A stretch of DNA of 64,000 bases from CAMCTV01 sp964420985 (lineage in GTDB: Bacteria; Bacteroidota; Bacteroidia; Flavobacteriales_D; Sanyastnellaceae). The notes under the pieces were generated by a model. It had not been told where the DNA came from, made no database searches, and saw only the letters and a program-made list of their open reading frames with translations. Below are positions 17,440-26,328 of the stretch, in pieces (the stretch's first letter is position 1; each line of letters opens with the position of its first letter). The position numbers were made by a program, and so were the translations under genes. The DNA lies in assembly GCA_964420985.1 (NCBI GenBank), contig CAYQUT010000006.1, positions 66,044 through 130,043 of the forward strand, in the 5' to 3' direction.

Positions 17440-18120
17440 ATGCATTGTTTTTATGCCCCACAGCTAACTTCTTTGGGTGCACATTCATTGTCAGAGGATG
17501 AATGGCGGCACATGAAAGCCCTTCGGGTTAAGCCAGGGGAGAATATTGTTGTAGTTGACGGGTTGGGATCATACCAATGTTTTCAATTTCATTTGAATGG
17601 TAAACAGCCTTTCATTGAGCCCCTCTCGGCAATCATTAAAGAGCATCAGCCCAACGGAGTTCATTTGTACATCCCAATGACGCAACAGTCTGACAGAATA
17701 GAATGGATGTTAGAGAAGTCAACAGAAATGGGACTGCGTGGATTGAATATTATCACCACCAAGCATTCTGAAAAATCTAAGTTTTCCATCGAACGTTTGG
17801 AGCGTATTGCCATAGCTGCCATGAAGCAAAGTCAAAGGAAGTGGTTACCTTACGTCAAGGTTTACCCTACCTGGGATTCGGTAATGGAGGTTTTGAAAGG
17901 GGAATCGGTTTTTCTTGCGCATTGTGAAGAAGGGGATAAGGTGATTTGGAATCCATCAGTGGAATCTAGTCCGCATGTATTAATCGGTCCAGAAGGAGAT
18001 TTTCATGTGTCAGAGATTCATGATGTTTTAAGGTTGGGCGGAGTACCTATAAGTTTGGGAGCAGCGCGTTTGAGGACGGAAACAGCAGGTTTATTGGTTG
18101 TGTCAAAATACTACTTATGA
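17440..18120 (+). CDS. rsmE: 16S rRNA (uracil(1498)-N(3))-methyltransferase
   Basis: RsmE methylates U1498 of 16S rRNA using SAM. The 226-aa SPOUT-class protein shows the N-terminal PUA-like part (HCFYAPQL, EWRHMKALRVKPGE) and the C-terminal knot motifs LIGPEGDF and LGAARLRTETAGLLV. EWMLEKSTEMGLRGL is a further conserved block. It is divergent from hutI and heads an operon in which each following gene overlaps its predecessor. Confidence 0.93.
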   Translation: MHCFYAPQLTSLGAHSLSEDEWRHMKALRVKPGENIVVVDGLGSYQCFQFHLNGKQPFIEPLSAIIKEHQPNGVHLYIPMTQQSDRIEWMLEKSTEMGLRGLNIITTKHSEKSKFSIERLERIAIAAMKQSQRKWLPYVKVYPTWDSVMEVLKGESVFLAHCEEGDKVIWNPSVESSPHVLIGPEGDFHVSEIHDVLRLGGVPISLGAARLRTETAGLLVVSKYYL

Positions 18121-18464
18121 GAAAATGGATGCTTTTAACTTTCTTGTTTCTAACTACGATGCTGCTATTGGCTTATCTGACAAAGCCGGATGAGAAGAAA
18201 TTTCTTAGCAAAGCCCAATCAGAGATCAACATCAGGGCAGAGTCATTGTCAAAAGATCCAGTAATGCAAGATGTAGTTAAAATTCAAAAGGATTTTATTT
18301 TTCAGGCATTGACTAAATTGTTGGAGACAAAAAGTTATTTGTTTTTTACAGTGCATACCATCACCCTAGGAGATGGCGAGTATAAGTATATGGGTTTGTT
18401 TGGGACTTTTATTCCTTTACAAAAGGAAGATCCACTTCAAAAATTTTATCAAAATGAAGAGTAG
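18117..18464 (+). CDS. small membrane-anchored hypothetical protein, DUF4359-like
   Basis: The 115-aa protein has one N-terminal hydrophobic helix (residues 4-21), then a polar helical part and a beta-like end (SYLFFTVHTITLGDGEYKYM, then GLFGTFIPL). That end resembles DUF4359 proteins, but the match is from memory and weak. The start overlaps the rsmE stop as ATGA, and its 3' end overlaps the GH20 start by 11 bp. It is real by position and coupling; function is unknown. Confidence 0.7.
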   Translation: MRKWMLLTFLFLTTMLLLAYLTKPDEKKFLSKAQSEINIRAESLSKDPVMQDVVKIQKDFIFQALTKLLETKSYLFFTVHTITLGDGEYKYMGLFGTFIPLQKEDPLQKFYQNEE

Positions 18465-20715
18465 TCTTGTAGTTTTTTTTATCGGGTTGAGTGTTGTCTA
18501 TTGGGGGCAAATGATTATCCCACAACCCACAAAATCATATGTTCCAACAAAAGACATATTTGAGGCCAAGGATGGTGAATTGGCCATTTGGACAGAGAAG
18601 ATGTTTTTGAACGAAGCGGAGATTTTGGCTGAGCAAATAAAAATTCATCGAGATTACGTTCCTAAAATTCACCATTGGGATGGGAAATCCAATGTAAATG
18701 GATTGCTTTTAAAGACAAATTTGGATGTGGTAAAGGATGAAGGATATCATGTAAATATCCAAAAAAATCAGGTTTGTATTTCAGGACGAAATCCTGCTGG
18801 AGTTTTGCATGGTGTATTTTCATACATTCAGATGATCCCCATTAAAAAGGGGCCACTCGACTCAGGCTATAGTCACGACGCATGGGTGATTGAAGATGAA
18901 CCGAAGTTTATACACCGTGGTTTATTGTTGGATTGCGGACGTCATTTCATGAGTGTCGAGAAGATCAAAGAAACATTGCTAACGATGGCCTTGTATAAAA
19001 TGAACGTATTTCATTGGCATCTTACTGAAGATCAAGGTTGGCGCATTGAGATAAAGAAATACCCCAAATTGACTTCTGTTGGAGGATACCGGTTGGTTAA
19101 TGAACAAAATTATGGAGGTTTTTATACGCAAGAACAGATAAGGGATATTGTCAGTTATGCCAATAGACTGCACATTATGGTCATTCCAGAAATAGAATTA
19201 CCAGGACATAGCGTTGCAGCCATTGCATCTTATCCTTTTTTAAGCTGTATGGGTCAACAGATAAGCGTCGAAACGGATTGGGGTGTATTTAAAGATATTT
19301 ATTGTGCTGGTAATGATAAAACCATTCAGTTTATCAAAGATGTTTTAGATGAAGTGGTTTCCCTTTTTCCAGCCCCATACATTCACATCGGAGGCGATGA
19401 GGCACCTAAAGTAAGGTGGGAGAATTGTACTAAATGTCAAAAGAGAATAAAAGATGAGCATCTAAAGAATGAGGCGGAGTTGCAAACTTGGATGATTGAG
19501 GAGGTTGCAAAACATCTGAAATCCAAAGGAAAAGACATCATAGGGTGGGATGAAATTTTAGAAGGCGGGATTCCATCGGGTGCAGTTATTCAGTCATGGA
19601 GAGGGATGCAGGGAGGATTAGAAGCTGCGCAACACAACCATGCCGTAGTCATGTCCCCCACGAGCCATTGCTATTTGGATTACGGTTTGGATGGAATTGA
19701 CACCAAGAAGGTTTATCAATTTGATCCAATTCCGAGTGAATTGACTCAGGACAAACACCATTTTGTTTTAGGAGCAGAGGGAAATATGTGGACGGAACGC
19801 GCCCCTGAAAATGAAGTAACAGGTAAGATTTTTCCTCGTCTCATTGCATTGTCTGAAGTTCTTTGGTCCTACCCTGTGCAAAGAGATTACCCTGAATTTG
19901 AAGCTCGTTTAAAGAGGTCATTCTCACTTCTCGATAAGCGGAAAGTGAAATATGGCTTCATGACTACACCCGTTCAATTTCAAACTGTTATTGAAAATGA
20001 GAACTTGTGGGTTCAAATTCAGAAGGAGAATCCCGACATGAATTTGTTTTATACAACAACCCATTTTGATTCGCAATCTGTAGAGGAGGTTCAAGATATA
20101 GTGGATGTCAATGGACCCATTGCCATTCGAAGAAATAGCAAGATTAATCTGCAAGTAGGAATGAAATTGGGAGGAAGCAATCAGGTCAATTGGATGACCA
20201 GAATCTTTGCCAACCACCTTGCATTGGGTAAAGATATCCTGTTGAATTATACTCCGAGCAATGCCTATTTGGGAGGTGGATTAAAAGGATTGGTCGATGG
20301 TTGCTTGGGTGGTGCTAACTTTAGAGATGGTAATTGGCAAGCAGTTCAAGGTAAAGACATGGAGATGGTGATTGATTTGGGTAAAATCGAGAGCATCACA
20401 GAAGTCAGCACGCGATGGTTTCATTACGCCAATGCTTGGATTTTTAGACCTGAGGATGTTTCTTATTTTATCTCCATTGATGGTAACAATTGGAAATTGC
20501 TCAATACTGATTCCGTTGGAAAGCGAACCCATCCGAGTGAACCTGGGGAGTTTGCAGTAAGTTCTAAAGTATTGGCAGAAGATTATACTGCATATGGTTT
20601 TTTTATGGGTCGATACGTAAAAGTTCAAGCACGCTCCATTGGGAAATGTCCGGATTGGCATGATGCTCCAGGAGAGCCCAGTTGGCTATTCATTGATGAG
20701 ATCATCGTTCGATGA
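18454..20715 (+). CDS. beta-N-acetylhexosaminidase, GH20
   Basis: The 753-aa exported enzyme removes terminal N-acetylglucosamine or N-acetylgalactosamine residues. It has a signal peptide from the ATG at 18454, a GH20 domain 2-like region, then the catalytic barrel: HRGLLLDCGRHFMS, NVFHWHLTEDQGWRIEIKKY, and the catalytic pair Asp315-Glu316 in HIGGDEAPK. The C-terminal part (about 650-750) looks like an F5/8 type C carbohydrate-binding domain. The start at 18454 overlaps the previous gene by 11 bp; an upstream in-frame start would lack a normal signal peptide. A likely role is chitin-oligomer or peptidoglycan/glycoprotein sugar recovery. Confidence 0.94.
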   Translation: MKSSLVVFFIGLSVVYWGQMIIPQPTKSYVPTKDIFEAKDGELAIWTEKMFLNEAEILAEQIKIHRDYVPKIHHWDGKSNVNGLLLKTNLDVVKDEGYHVNIQKNQVCISGRNPAGVLHGVFSYIQMIPIKKGPLDSGYSHDAWVIEDEPKFIHRGLLLDCGRHFMSVEKIKETLLTMALYKMNVFHWHLTEDQGWRIEIKKYPKLTSVGGYRLVNEQNYGGFYTQEQIRDIVSYANRLHIMVIPEIELPGHSVAAIASYPFLSCMGQQISVETDWGVFKDIYCAGNDKTIQFIKDVLDEVVSLFPAPYIHIGGDEAPKVRWENCTKCQKRIKDEHLKNEAELQTWMIEEVAKHLKSKGKDIIGWDEILEGGIPSGAVIQSWRGMQGGLEAAQHNHAVVMSPTSHCYLDYGLDGIDTKKVYQFDPIPSELTQDKHHFVLGAEGNMWTERAPENEVTGKIFPRLIALSEVLWSYPVQRDYPEFEARLKRSFSLLDKRKVKYGFMTTPVQFQTVIENENLWVQIQKENPDMNLFYTTTHFDSQSVEEVQDIVDVNGPIAIRRNSKINLQVGMKLGGSNQVNWMTRIFANHLALGKDILLNYTPSNAYLGGGLKGLVDGCLGGANFRDGNWQAVQGKDMEMVIDLGKIESITEVSTRWFHYANAWIFRPEDVSYFISIDGNNWKLLNTDSVGKRTHPSEPGEFAVSSKVLAEDYTAYGFFMGRYVKVQARSIGKCPDWHDAPGEPSWLFIDEIIVR

Positions 20716-21623
20716 AAAAAGTACTTTTTGTTGTTCATGGTAGATTGGAACGGAATACCCAGTGGCTTCGCATTTGGAAGTATATACGTGAACAACAAGA
20801 ATGGAAAGGTGCAAAAGTGTACACCCAAAGAGTAGGTCATGCCATCACTTTGGTTGTGGATGGTTTGAAAAAGGAAAGATATGATGCGGTGGTTGCTTGC
20901 GGGGGAGATGGTACTTTGAATGAATGCGTCAATGGAATTGTACAATCCAACTCTTCTGTTCCCCTGGGAATGCTATCATTGGGTACAGGAAATGATTTTG
21001 TAAAGTCCTTGGGCTTGTCAGGATGTTGGGAAGAAGTTCAAGCAGCTTTGAACAATTTAAGCGTGGTTCCATGTGATGTGATGAGGTTGGAAACACCTAC
21101 CGGTTTGCGTTTCGGTATCAATGTTTCAGACATTGGAATAGGTGGAGAAGTGGTGCAACGCATTTCACAGGACAGCAGATGGTTGGGATCATTTTTGACC
21201 TACCAAAAGAATATTGTCAAAAGCTTTTTGTCTTTTAAATCAATCAATGTCGAGGTCAGTATTGATCAATCTCCTGCAATCACCAAACGAATTTTTATGT
21301 TGGCCGCTTGCAACGCCTCTTGGTTTGGAAGTGGATTGTGCATCGACCCAGAAGCACAGATCAATGATGGTCAATTGAATTTGGTAGTGGTGGAGGATAT
21401 CTCGTTAATGGATTACCTCAAGCAGTTGCCATCATTAAGGAGAGGCAAAAGAATGAATCACCGCTCGGTTACTTATCTCAAGGGAGAGCGAGTATCCATT
21501 CAGACCCCTGGTTATCCCATCGATTGTGATGGAGAGTTTATTGGATTTACACCGCTGAATATTGATTTGTTGAGACAGGCAGTGAATATTTTAGTACCTG
21601 AAACCGTTGCTTTGAAACCTTAA
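20712..21623 (+). CDS. diacylglycerol/lipid kinase family protein (YegS/DagK type)
   Basis: The 303-aa protein has the DAGK catalytic motifs VVACGGDGTLNECVNG and MLSLGTGNDFVKSLGL, and a C-terminal ligand-binding part ending in YPIDCDGEFIGFTPLNI. Family members phosphorylate diacylglycerol, sphingosine-type long-chain bases or phosphatidylglycerol; the lipid cannot be told from sequence. The ATG overlaps the GH20 stop by 4 bp. Confidence 0.9.
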   Translation: MKKVLFVVHGRLERNTQWLRIWKYIREQQEWKGAKVYTQRVGHAITLVVDGLKKERYDAVVACGGDGTLNECVNGIVQSNSSVPLGMLSLGTGNDFVKSLGLSGCWEEVQAALNNLSVVPCDVMRLETPTGLRFGINVSDIGIGGEVVQRISQDSRWLGSFLTYQKNIVKSFLSFKSINVEVSIDQSPAITKRIFMLAACNASWFGSGLCIDPEAQINDGQLNLVVVEDISLMDYLKQLPSLRRGKRMNHRSVTYLKGERVSIQTPGYPIDCDGEFIGFTPLNIDLLRQAVNILVPETVALKP

Positions 21624-21624
21624 T

Positions 21625-21632
21625 TATATTTG
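21625..21632 (+). promoter_or_regulatory. -7 element of metK promoter
   Basis: TATATTTG matches the Bacteroidota TAnnTTTG element, 20 bp before the metK ATG. No TTG sits at the ideal 19-21 bp upstream, so the upstream element is weak. Confidence 0.5.
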
Positions 21633-21652
21633 TAATCATTAATTCATAGAAA

Positions 21653-22918
21653 ATGTCATATTTCTTTACTTCAGAGTCCGTATCAGAGGGACACCCAGAT
21701 AAAGTTGCTGATCAAATTTCAGATGCACTTATCGATCATTTCTTGGCTTTTGATGCTGACTCCAAAGTTGCCTGCGAAACGTTAGTTACAACAGGTCAAG
21801 TGGTGCTTGCAGGAGAAGTAAAATCCAATACGTATTTGGATGTGCAGAACATCACCCGTGATGTTATCAAAGAAATTGGCTACACCAAAAGTGAGTACAT
21901 GTTTGAAGCCAATTCTTGTGGAATTTTATCCGCCATACATGAGCAATCACCAGACATCAATCAGGGTGTTGAGCGCAAGAAAAAGGAAGACCAAGGTGCG
22001 GGTGACCAAGGGATGATGTTTGGATACGCTTCCAACGAAACCGATAATTTTATGCCTCTGCCTTTGGAATTGGCACACATGTTACTGAGAGAGTTAGCGG
22101 CTATTCGCAAAGAGGGAAAATTAATGAAATACCTTCGTCCAGATGCCAAAAGTCAAGTGACCATTGAGTATTCAGATGATCACAAAGCTTTGGGTATTAC
22201 AGCTATCGTTATTTCTACACAACATGATGATTTTGACAAGAACGATAAAAAGATGTTGGACAAAATCAAGAAAGATGTTCAAGACATTCTCATTCCTCGT
22301 GTCATGAAGCAATGTCCTACGCGCGTTCAGAAATTGTTTAAGTCAAATTATGCTTTGCATGTTAACCCAACCGGTAAGTTCGTTATCGGTGGACCTCACG
22401 GAGATACAGGCTTAACGGGAAGAAAGATTATTGTAGATACCTATGGAGGTAAAGGCGCCCATGGTGGTGGAGCTTTTTCAGGGAAAGATCCAAGCAAGGT
22501 AGACAGGAGTGCAGCTTATGCCACAAGACACATTGCGCGCAACTTGGTATCCGCCGGCGTTTGTGATGAGGCCTTGGTTCAAGTGGCTTATGCCATTGGT
22601 GTAGCAGATCCAGTAGGACTTTATGTCAATACGTATGGTACCTCAAAAGTAAAAATGTCGGATGGTGAATTAGCCGCGGCTATTTTAAAAATGAAAGAAT
22701 GCAGCCTACGCCCATATCAAATTGAGCAAAGATTCAAATTGCGCACACCCATTTACAGAGAGACTGCCGCATATGGCCACATGGGAAGAAAGTGTGAGAT
22801 TAAATCAAAGACATTTAAAGATGGAAGTGGTAAAGTAAAAACCATGAAGGTTGAACTTTTCCCTTGGGAAAAAGACAATCTAGTGGGTCTTTTCAAAAAG
22901 ACTTTCAAGGTTAAATAA
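21653..22918 (+). CDS. metK: S-adenosylmethionine synthetase
   Basis: MetK makes SAM from methionine and ATP. The 421-aa protein is of usual length. Signature segments are FTSESVSEGHPDKVADQISD, GAGDQGMMFGYA, the P-loop-like GGGAFSGKDPSKVDRS, and GGPHGDTGLTGRKIIVDTYG. It is preceded by its own -7 element and followed by a strong terminator, so it is probably a single-gene transcript. No SAM riboswitch fits the short 29-bp upstream gap. Confidence 0.97.
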   Translation: MSYFFTSESVSEGHPDKVADQISDALIDHFLAFDADSKVACETLVTTGQVVLAGEVKSNTYLDVQNITRDVIKEIGYTKSEYMFEANSCGILSAIHEQSPDINQGVERKKKEDQGAGDQGMMFGYASNETDNFMPLPLELAHMLLRELAAIRKEGKLMKYLRPDAKSQVTIEYSDDHKALGITAIVISTQHDDFDKNDKKMLDKIKKDVQDILIPRVMKQCPTRVQKLFKSNYALHVNPTGKFVIGGPHGDTGLTGRKIIVDTYGGKGAHGGGAFSGKDPSKVDRSAAYATRHIARNLVSAGVCDEALVQVAYAIGVADPVGLYVNTYGTSKVKMSDGELAAAILKMKECSLRPYQIEQRFKLRTPIYRETAAYGHMGRKCEIKSKTFKDGSGKVKTMKVELFPWEKDNLVGLFKKTFKVK

Positions 22919-22926
22919 TCAAATAT

Positions 22927-22952
22927 CAAAGGCGCCGCAAGGCGCTTTTTTT
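22927..22952 (+). terminator. intrinsic terminator after metK
   Basis: Stem GCGCC/GGCGC with a GCAA tetraloop is followed by seven T. Confidence 0.85.
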
Positions 22953-23002
22953 ATGATGAATGTTTTCCTCAAATTGTTGTGATTTTCTGTAATTTAGTCA
23001 CT

Positions 23003-26000
23003 ATGAAAAACCCCACCAAGTTTCTTGTGCTTCTTTTTATTTTGTGGTGTAACATTGAAGATACCCAAGCTCAAAACAGTGTTCCCTTTCAGTGGACTGA
23101 GGCCATGTTAACCGCCATTCGAAATGACTTTGCTCGTCCTCCAATGACTGCAAGAAATCTGCAGCATTTTTCCATGGCCATGTATGATGCATGGGCCGCC
23201 TATGATGATGAGGCAGCAACTTTGTTTTTGGGCAAGACCTACAATGGATTCACCTGCCCTTATTCCGGAATTCTGCAACCCGACGATAGGTTAGCTGCTC
23301 AAAATATGGCCATGAGTTATGCAGCGTACAGAATCATTCGAAATCGCTACATCAATTCTCCAGGTTGGGGAACGGTAACATTGCCTTATGTGACAACTTT
23401 AATGGGTGAGCTGGGGTACGACATCAATTTCTCATCTGTGGATTATTCTACAGGTAATCCTGCCGCTTTGGGGAATTATATTGCTGCAAGAATAATCTCT
23501 TACGGAAATGGCGATGGATCCAATCAGTTGATGAATTATGCCAATCAATACTACACCCCATTGAACCCCGCTTTGTTTCCAACTTTGCCAGGAACAAATG
23601 GTATTATTGATGCCAATCGCTGGCAGCCGTTAAGTTTGAGTGTATTTATTGATCAAAATGGCAATTTGCTTTCTGGAGCTCCGCCATTTATGGGTCCGGA
23701 GTGGGGCAATGTGAAGCCCTTTGCTATGGATAATGATGATTTAACAATTCAACAGCGGGATGGATACGATTGGAAGGTTTATCACGATCCAGGTCCTTTC
23801 CCTTTGTTGGGAGAGACTGGGGAGGGCATCAATGACCTGTACAAATGGAATTTTGCTTTGGTGGCAGCTTGGGGTTCTCATTTAGATCCAAATGATGAAG
23901 AGATAATCGATATTTCTCCCAAGAGCGTGGGTAATGCAACATTACCCACCTCTTTTGAAGATCAAATGAATTTTTATGATTTTGAAAATGGGGGGGATAA
24001 TGGCATTGGTCACAACATAAACCCCATCACCAATCAGCCCTATGCGGAGCAATGGGTGTATCGGGGGGATTACACGAGGATTTTAGCTGAATTTTGGGCG
24101 GATGGGCCCAATTCAGAGACGCCACCAGGTCATTGGTTCAAGATTTTAAATTATGTGATTACCGAGATGCAAGGCACTTTTTTGTGGGAAGGAAATGAGT
24201 CAGTAGATGAAACGGAATTCTGTGTTAGGGCATATTTGACATTGGGTGGTGCCGTCCATGATGCAGCCATTTCTGCTTGGGGTATCAAAGGATTTTATGA
24301 TGGGGTGCGCCCCATTAGTGCCATAAGATATATGGCCGAAAAAGGGCAATCATCTGATCCCAGTCAACCTCATTATCATCCTGATGGTTTTCCATTGATT
24401 CCCGGTTTCTCAGAATTGGTCCAACCGGGTGACCCCCTTGCAGGAGCTGACAATGAAAACGTCAATAAGGTCAAGTTGTATTCTTGGAATGGTCCTGAAT
24501 TGATTGACAATCCAGACACAGACATGGCAGGAGTGGGTTGGATTTTAGGAGAAAAATGGTATCCTTATCAACGACCCACTTTTGTAACGCCTCCATTTGC
24601 TGGATATGTCTCGGGTCATTCCACTTATTCTCGTGCGGCTGCCGATGTCATGACTGCAATCACAGGTACCCCTTATTTTCCTGGAGGGATGGGAACTTTT
24701 GAGGCTCCCATGAATCAGTATTTGGTTTTTGAAGAGGGTCCCTCCATGAATGTTCAATTGCAATGGGCCACCTATCAAGATGCCAGTGATCAATGTAGTT
24801 TGTCCCGCATTTGGGGAGGAATTCACCCCCCAATGGATGATATTGCAGGTAGAGTCATCGGATCTGCTGTTGCTGCTGATGCAGTGGCAAAAGCGGATGG
24901 CCTGTGGTTGGATACTTTACCGAAAATTGTCTTTTTGGAGTGTCCAACTTTTGTGAACGATGCGGTTTGTCAAGATACACTCGATGTTATCGCTCACTTT
25001 GATCAACCCATGTCCACCAATTGGGGACCCAATTTGGATTTTGTCAATGGTGATTTGTCTTCGGACCTTACTTATGTGGATGTCAATTGGATAAATGACT
25101 CTACCTATCGTTGGCGTTTTGTTGTCCAGGATAACAACCATGTGATCAATAATATTGATGTTAAAATTATGGGCGCTGCCAATATCAATGGGACTTTACA
25201 ACGCATCAAATACGGAAATGATATTTTTACAATTGATACAGAGAATCCTTTTGTAATGGAATTGAATACGAATTTGGAAATGATCAATGAAGCCACCATT
25301 CAACAAAATCAATTTTTGGTGAATGCCAATTTCAATGAACCCGTTACACTTGTCGATGCTCAATTGATTTCTAACAGTCTTACCCTTCAAAGTGCAGAAT
25401 TAACCTCATTGAACATTGAAAGCAATAGCATTCTTCTTTCTTATCATTTGCCAGATGTAAATGAGGAATTTTCTTCCCCAACCATTCAGTTGGGTGGTTG
25501 GAGAGATTTGGCAGGAAATGAAATGATCATTTTTGACACGCTCTTAACCAATACTTTTATTGATACCCAATCCCCTAGTGTTATCAATTGGGGAGTGAGT
25601 GATGGAATGCTCGATGAGAGTTTGGTTGGAGGAACTTGGTTGGTGCAAGTTCAATTTGATGAACCCATGTCAGATACTAGTTTTCCATTGTTAACGATTC
25701 CCGCACCAATGGATGTTTCTATGCTTTCTCAGCAATGGTTGGACGCTGAGACATTTGAATGGGCTTTTGTTATCAATGACAACAATCAAAATCAATTGGA
25801 TCTAATCATCTCAACAACGATGGCAGTGGATTTAATGGGTAATTTCAGTGATACAAGCTATTTCAATGAAAGCATTGATTGGGAAATGAATCCGTGGGTG
25901 GAGTCTCTTGGATGCGTGGATTCTTCAGCGTGCAATTTTAATGCTTTGGCCAACACGGATGATGGCAGTTGTATTCTTCCGCTCTCACCATGTGATGATG

Positions 26001-26302
26001 GTGATTCGTTAACGGTCAATGATATGGTTCAACTCGATTGTACTTGTGAAGGTGAATGGGTTCAACAGATTGAAGAATTGGGATTCTCTGATTTTATTTA
26101 TCCCAATCCATCATCTGATTTTTTAAACATCAAGGGCGATGGTGAAGTTTGGATTTTTGATGCACAAGGAAAGTTGATTTGGAATAAATTGATCCAGGGT
26201 TCAATCAGGATTGATGTTCAAAATTGGGCCAATGGATCATATACCGTCAAAAAGTCGGGTAGCAGTTGGAATTGGATAAAATCCGGTGCCACTGGAAAAT
26301 GA
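23003..26302 (+). CDS. secreted vanadium haloperoxidase/PAP2-like protein with T9SS type A domain
   Basis: The 1099-aa protein has a signal peptide ending near DTQAQ. Residues about 25-620 form a vanadium-dependent haloperoxidase-like domain of the PAP2 superfamily: GVRPISAIRYM, YVSGHSTYSRAAADVM (Ser-Gly-His) and SRIWGGIHPPMDD (Arg and His) supply the expected oxyanion-binding residues. Beta-rich repeats follow, then one cysteine motif (GCVDSSACNFNALANTDDGS, 25910-25972) like those of the giant protein, and a type A sorting domain (FIYPNPSSDFLNI ... GSYTV). It could oxidise halides or act as a phosphatase; the metal and substrate cannot be decided here. The ATG at 23003 gives a normal signal peptide; a GTG upstream is unlikely. 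Confidence 0.85.
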   Translation: MKNPTKFLVLLFILWCNIEDTQAQNSVPFQWTEAMLTAIRNDFARPPMTARNLQHFSMAMYDAWAAYDDEAATLFLGKTYNGFTCPYSGILQPDDRLAAQNMAMSYAAYRIIRNRYINSPGWGTVTLPYVTTLMGELGYDINFSSVDYSTGNPAALGNYIAARIISYGNGDGSNQLMNYANQYYTPLNPALFPTLPGTNGIIDANRWQPLSLSVFIDQNGNLLSGAPPFMGPEWGNVKPFAMDNDDLTIQQRDGYDWKVYHDPGPFPLLGETGEGINDLYKWNFALVAAWGSHLDPNDEEIIDISPKSVGNATLPTSFEDQMNFYDFENGGDNGIGHNINPITNQPYAEQWVYRGDYTRILAEFWADGPNSETPPGHWFKILNYVITEMQGTFLWEGNESVDETEFCVRAYLTLGGAVHDAAISAWGIKGFYDGVRPISAIRYMAEKGQSSDPSQPHYHPDGFPLIPGFSELVQPGDPLAGADNENVNKVKLYSWNGPELIDNPDTDMAGVGWILGEKWYPYQRPTFVTPPFAGYVSGHSTYSRAAADVMTAITGTPYFPGGMGTFEAPMNQYLVFEEGPSMNVQLQWATYQDASDQCSLSRIWGGIHPPMDDIAGRVIGSAVAADAVAKADGLWLDTLPKIVFLECPTFVNDAVCQDTLDVIAHFDQPMSTNWGPNLDFVNGDLSSDLTYVDVNWINDSTYRWRFVVQDNNHVINNIDVKIMGAANINGTLQRIKYGNDIFTIDTENPFVMELNTNLEMINEATIQQNQFLVNANFNEPVTLVDAQLISNSLTLQSAELTSLNIESNSILLSYHLPDVNEEFSSPTIQLGGWRDLAGNEMIIFDTLLTNTFIDTQSPSVINWGVSDGMLDESLVGGTWLVQVQFDEPMSDTSFPLLTIPAPMDVSMLSQQWLDAETFEWAFVINDNNQNQLDLIISTTMAVDLMGNFSDTSYFNESIDWEMNPWVESLGCVDSSACNFNALANTDDGSCILPLSPCDDGDSLTVNDMVQLDCTCEGEWVQQIEELGFSDFIYPNPSSDFLNIKGDGEVWIFDAQGKLIWNKLIQGSIRIDVQNWANGSYTVKKSGSSWNWIKSGATGK

Positions 26303-26328
26303 TAGCATTCCGTTAACATAAAATCAAA

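Noticed and set aside
17377..17445. Longer hutI starting at 17445
   Set aside because: It would overlap the divergent rsmE start and adds residues unlike the family; the ATG at 17376 gives a normal length.
21624..21652. SAM riboswitch before metK
   Set aside because: The space is only 29 bp, too short for any known SAM aptamer.
26302..26318. A PHO-like box before ppk1
   Set aside because: Only one good half-site (TTAACA) is present; neighbouring positions 11 bp away match poorly on both sides.
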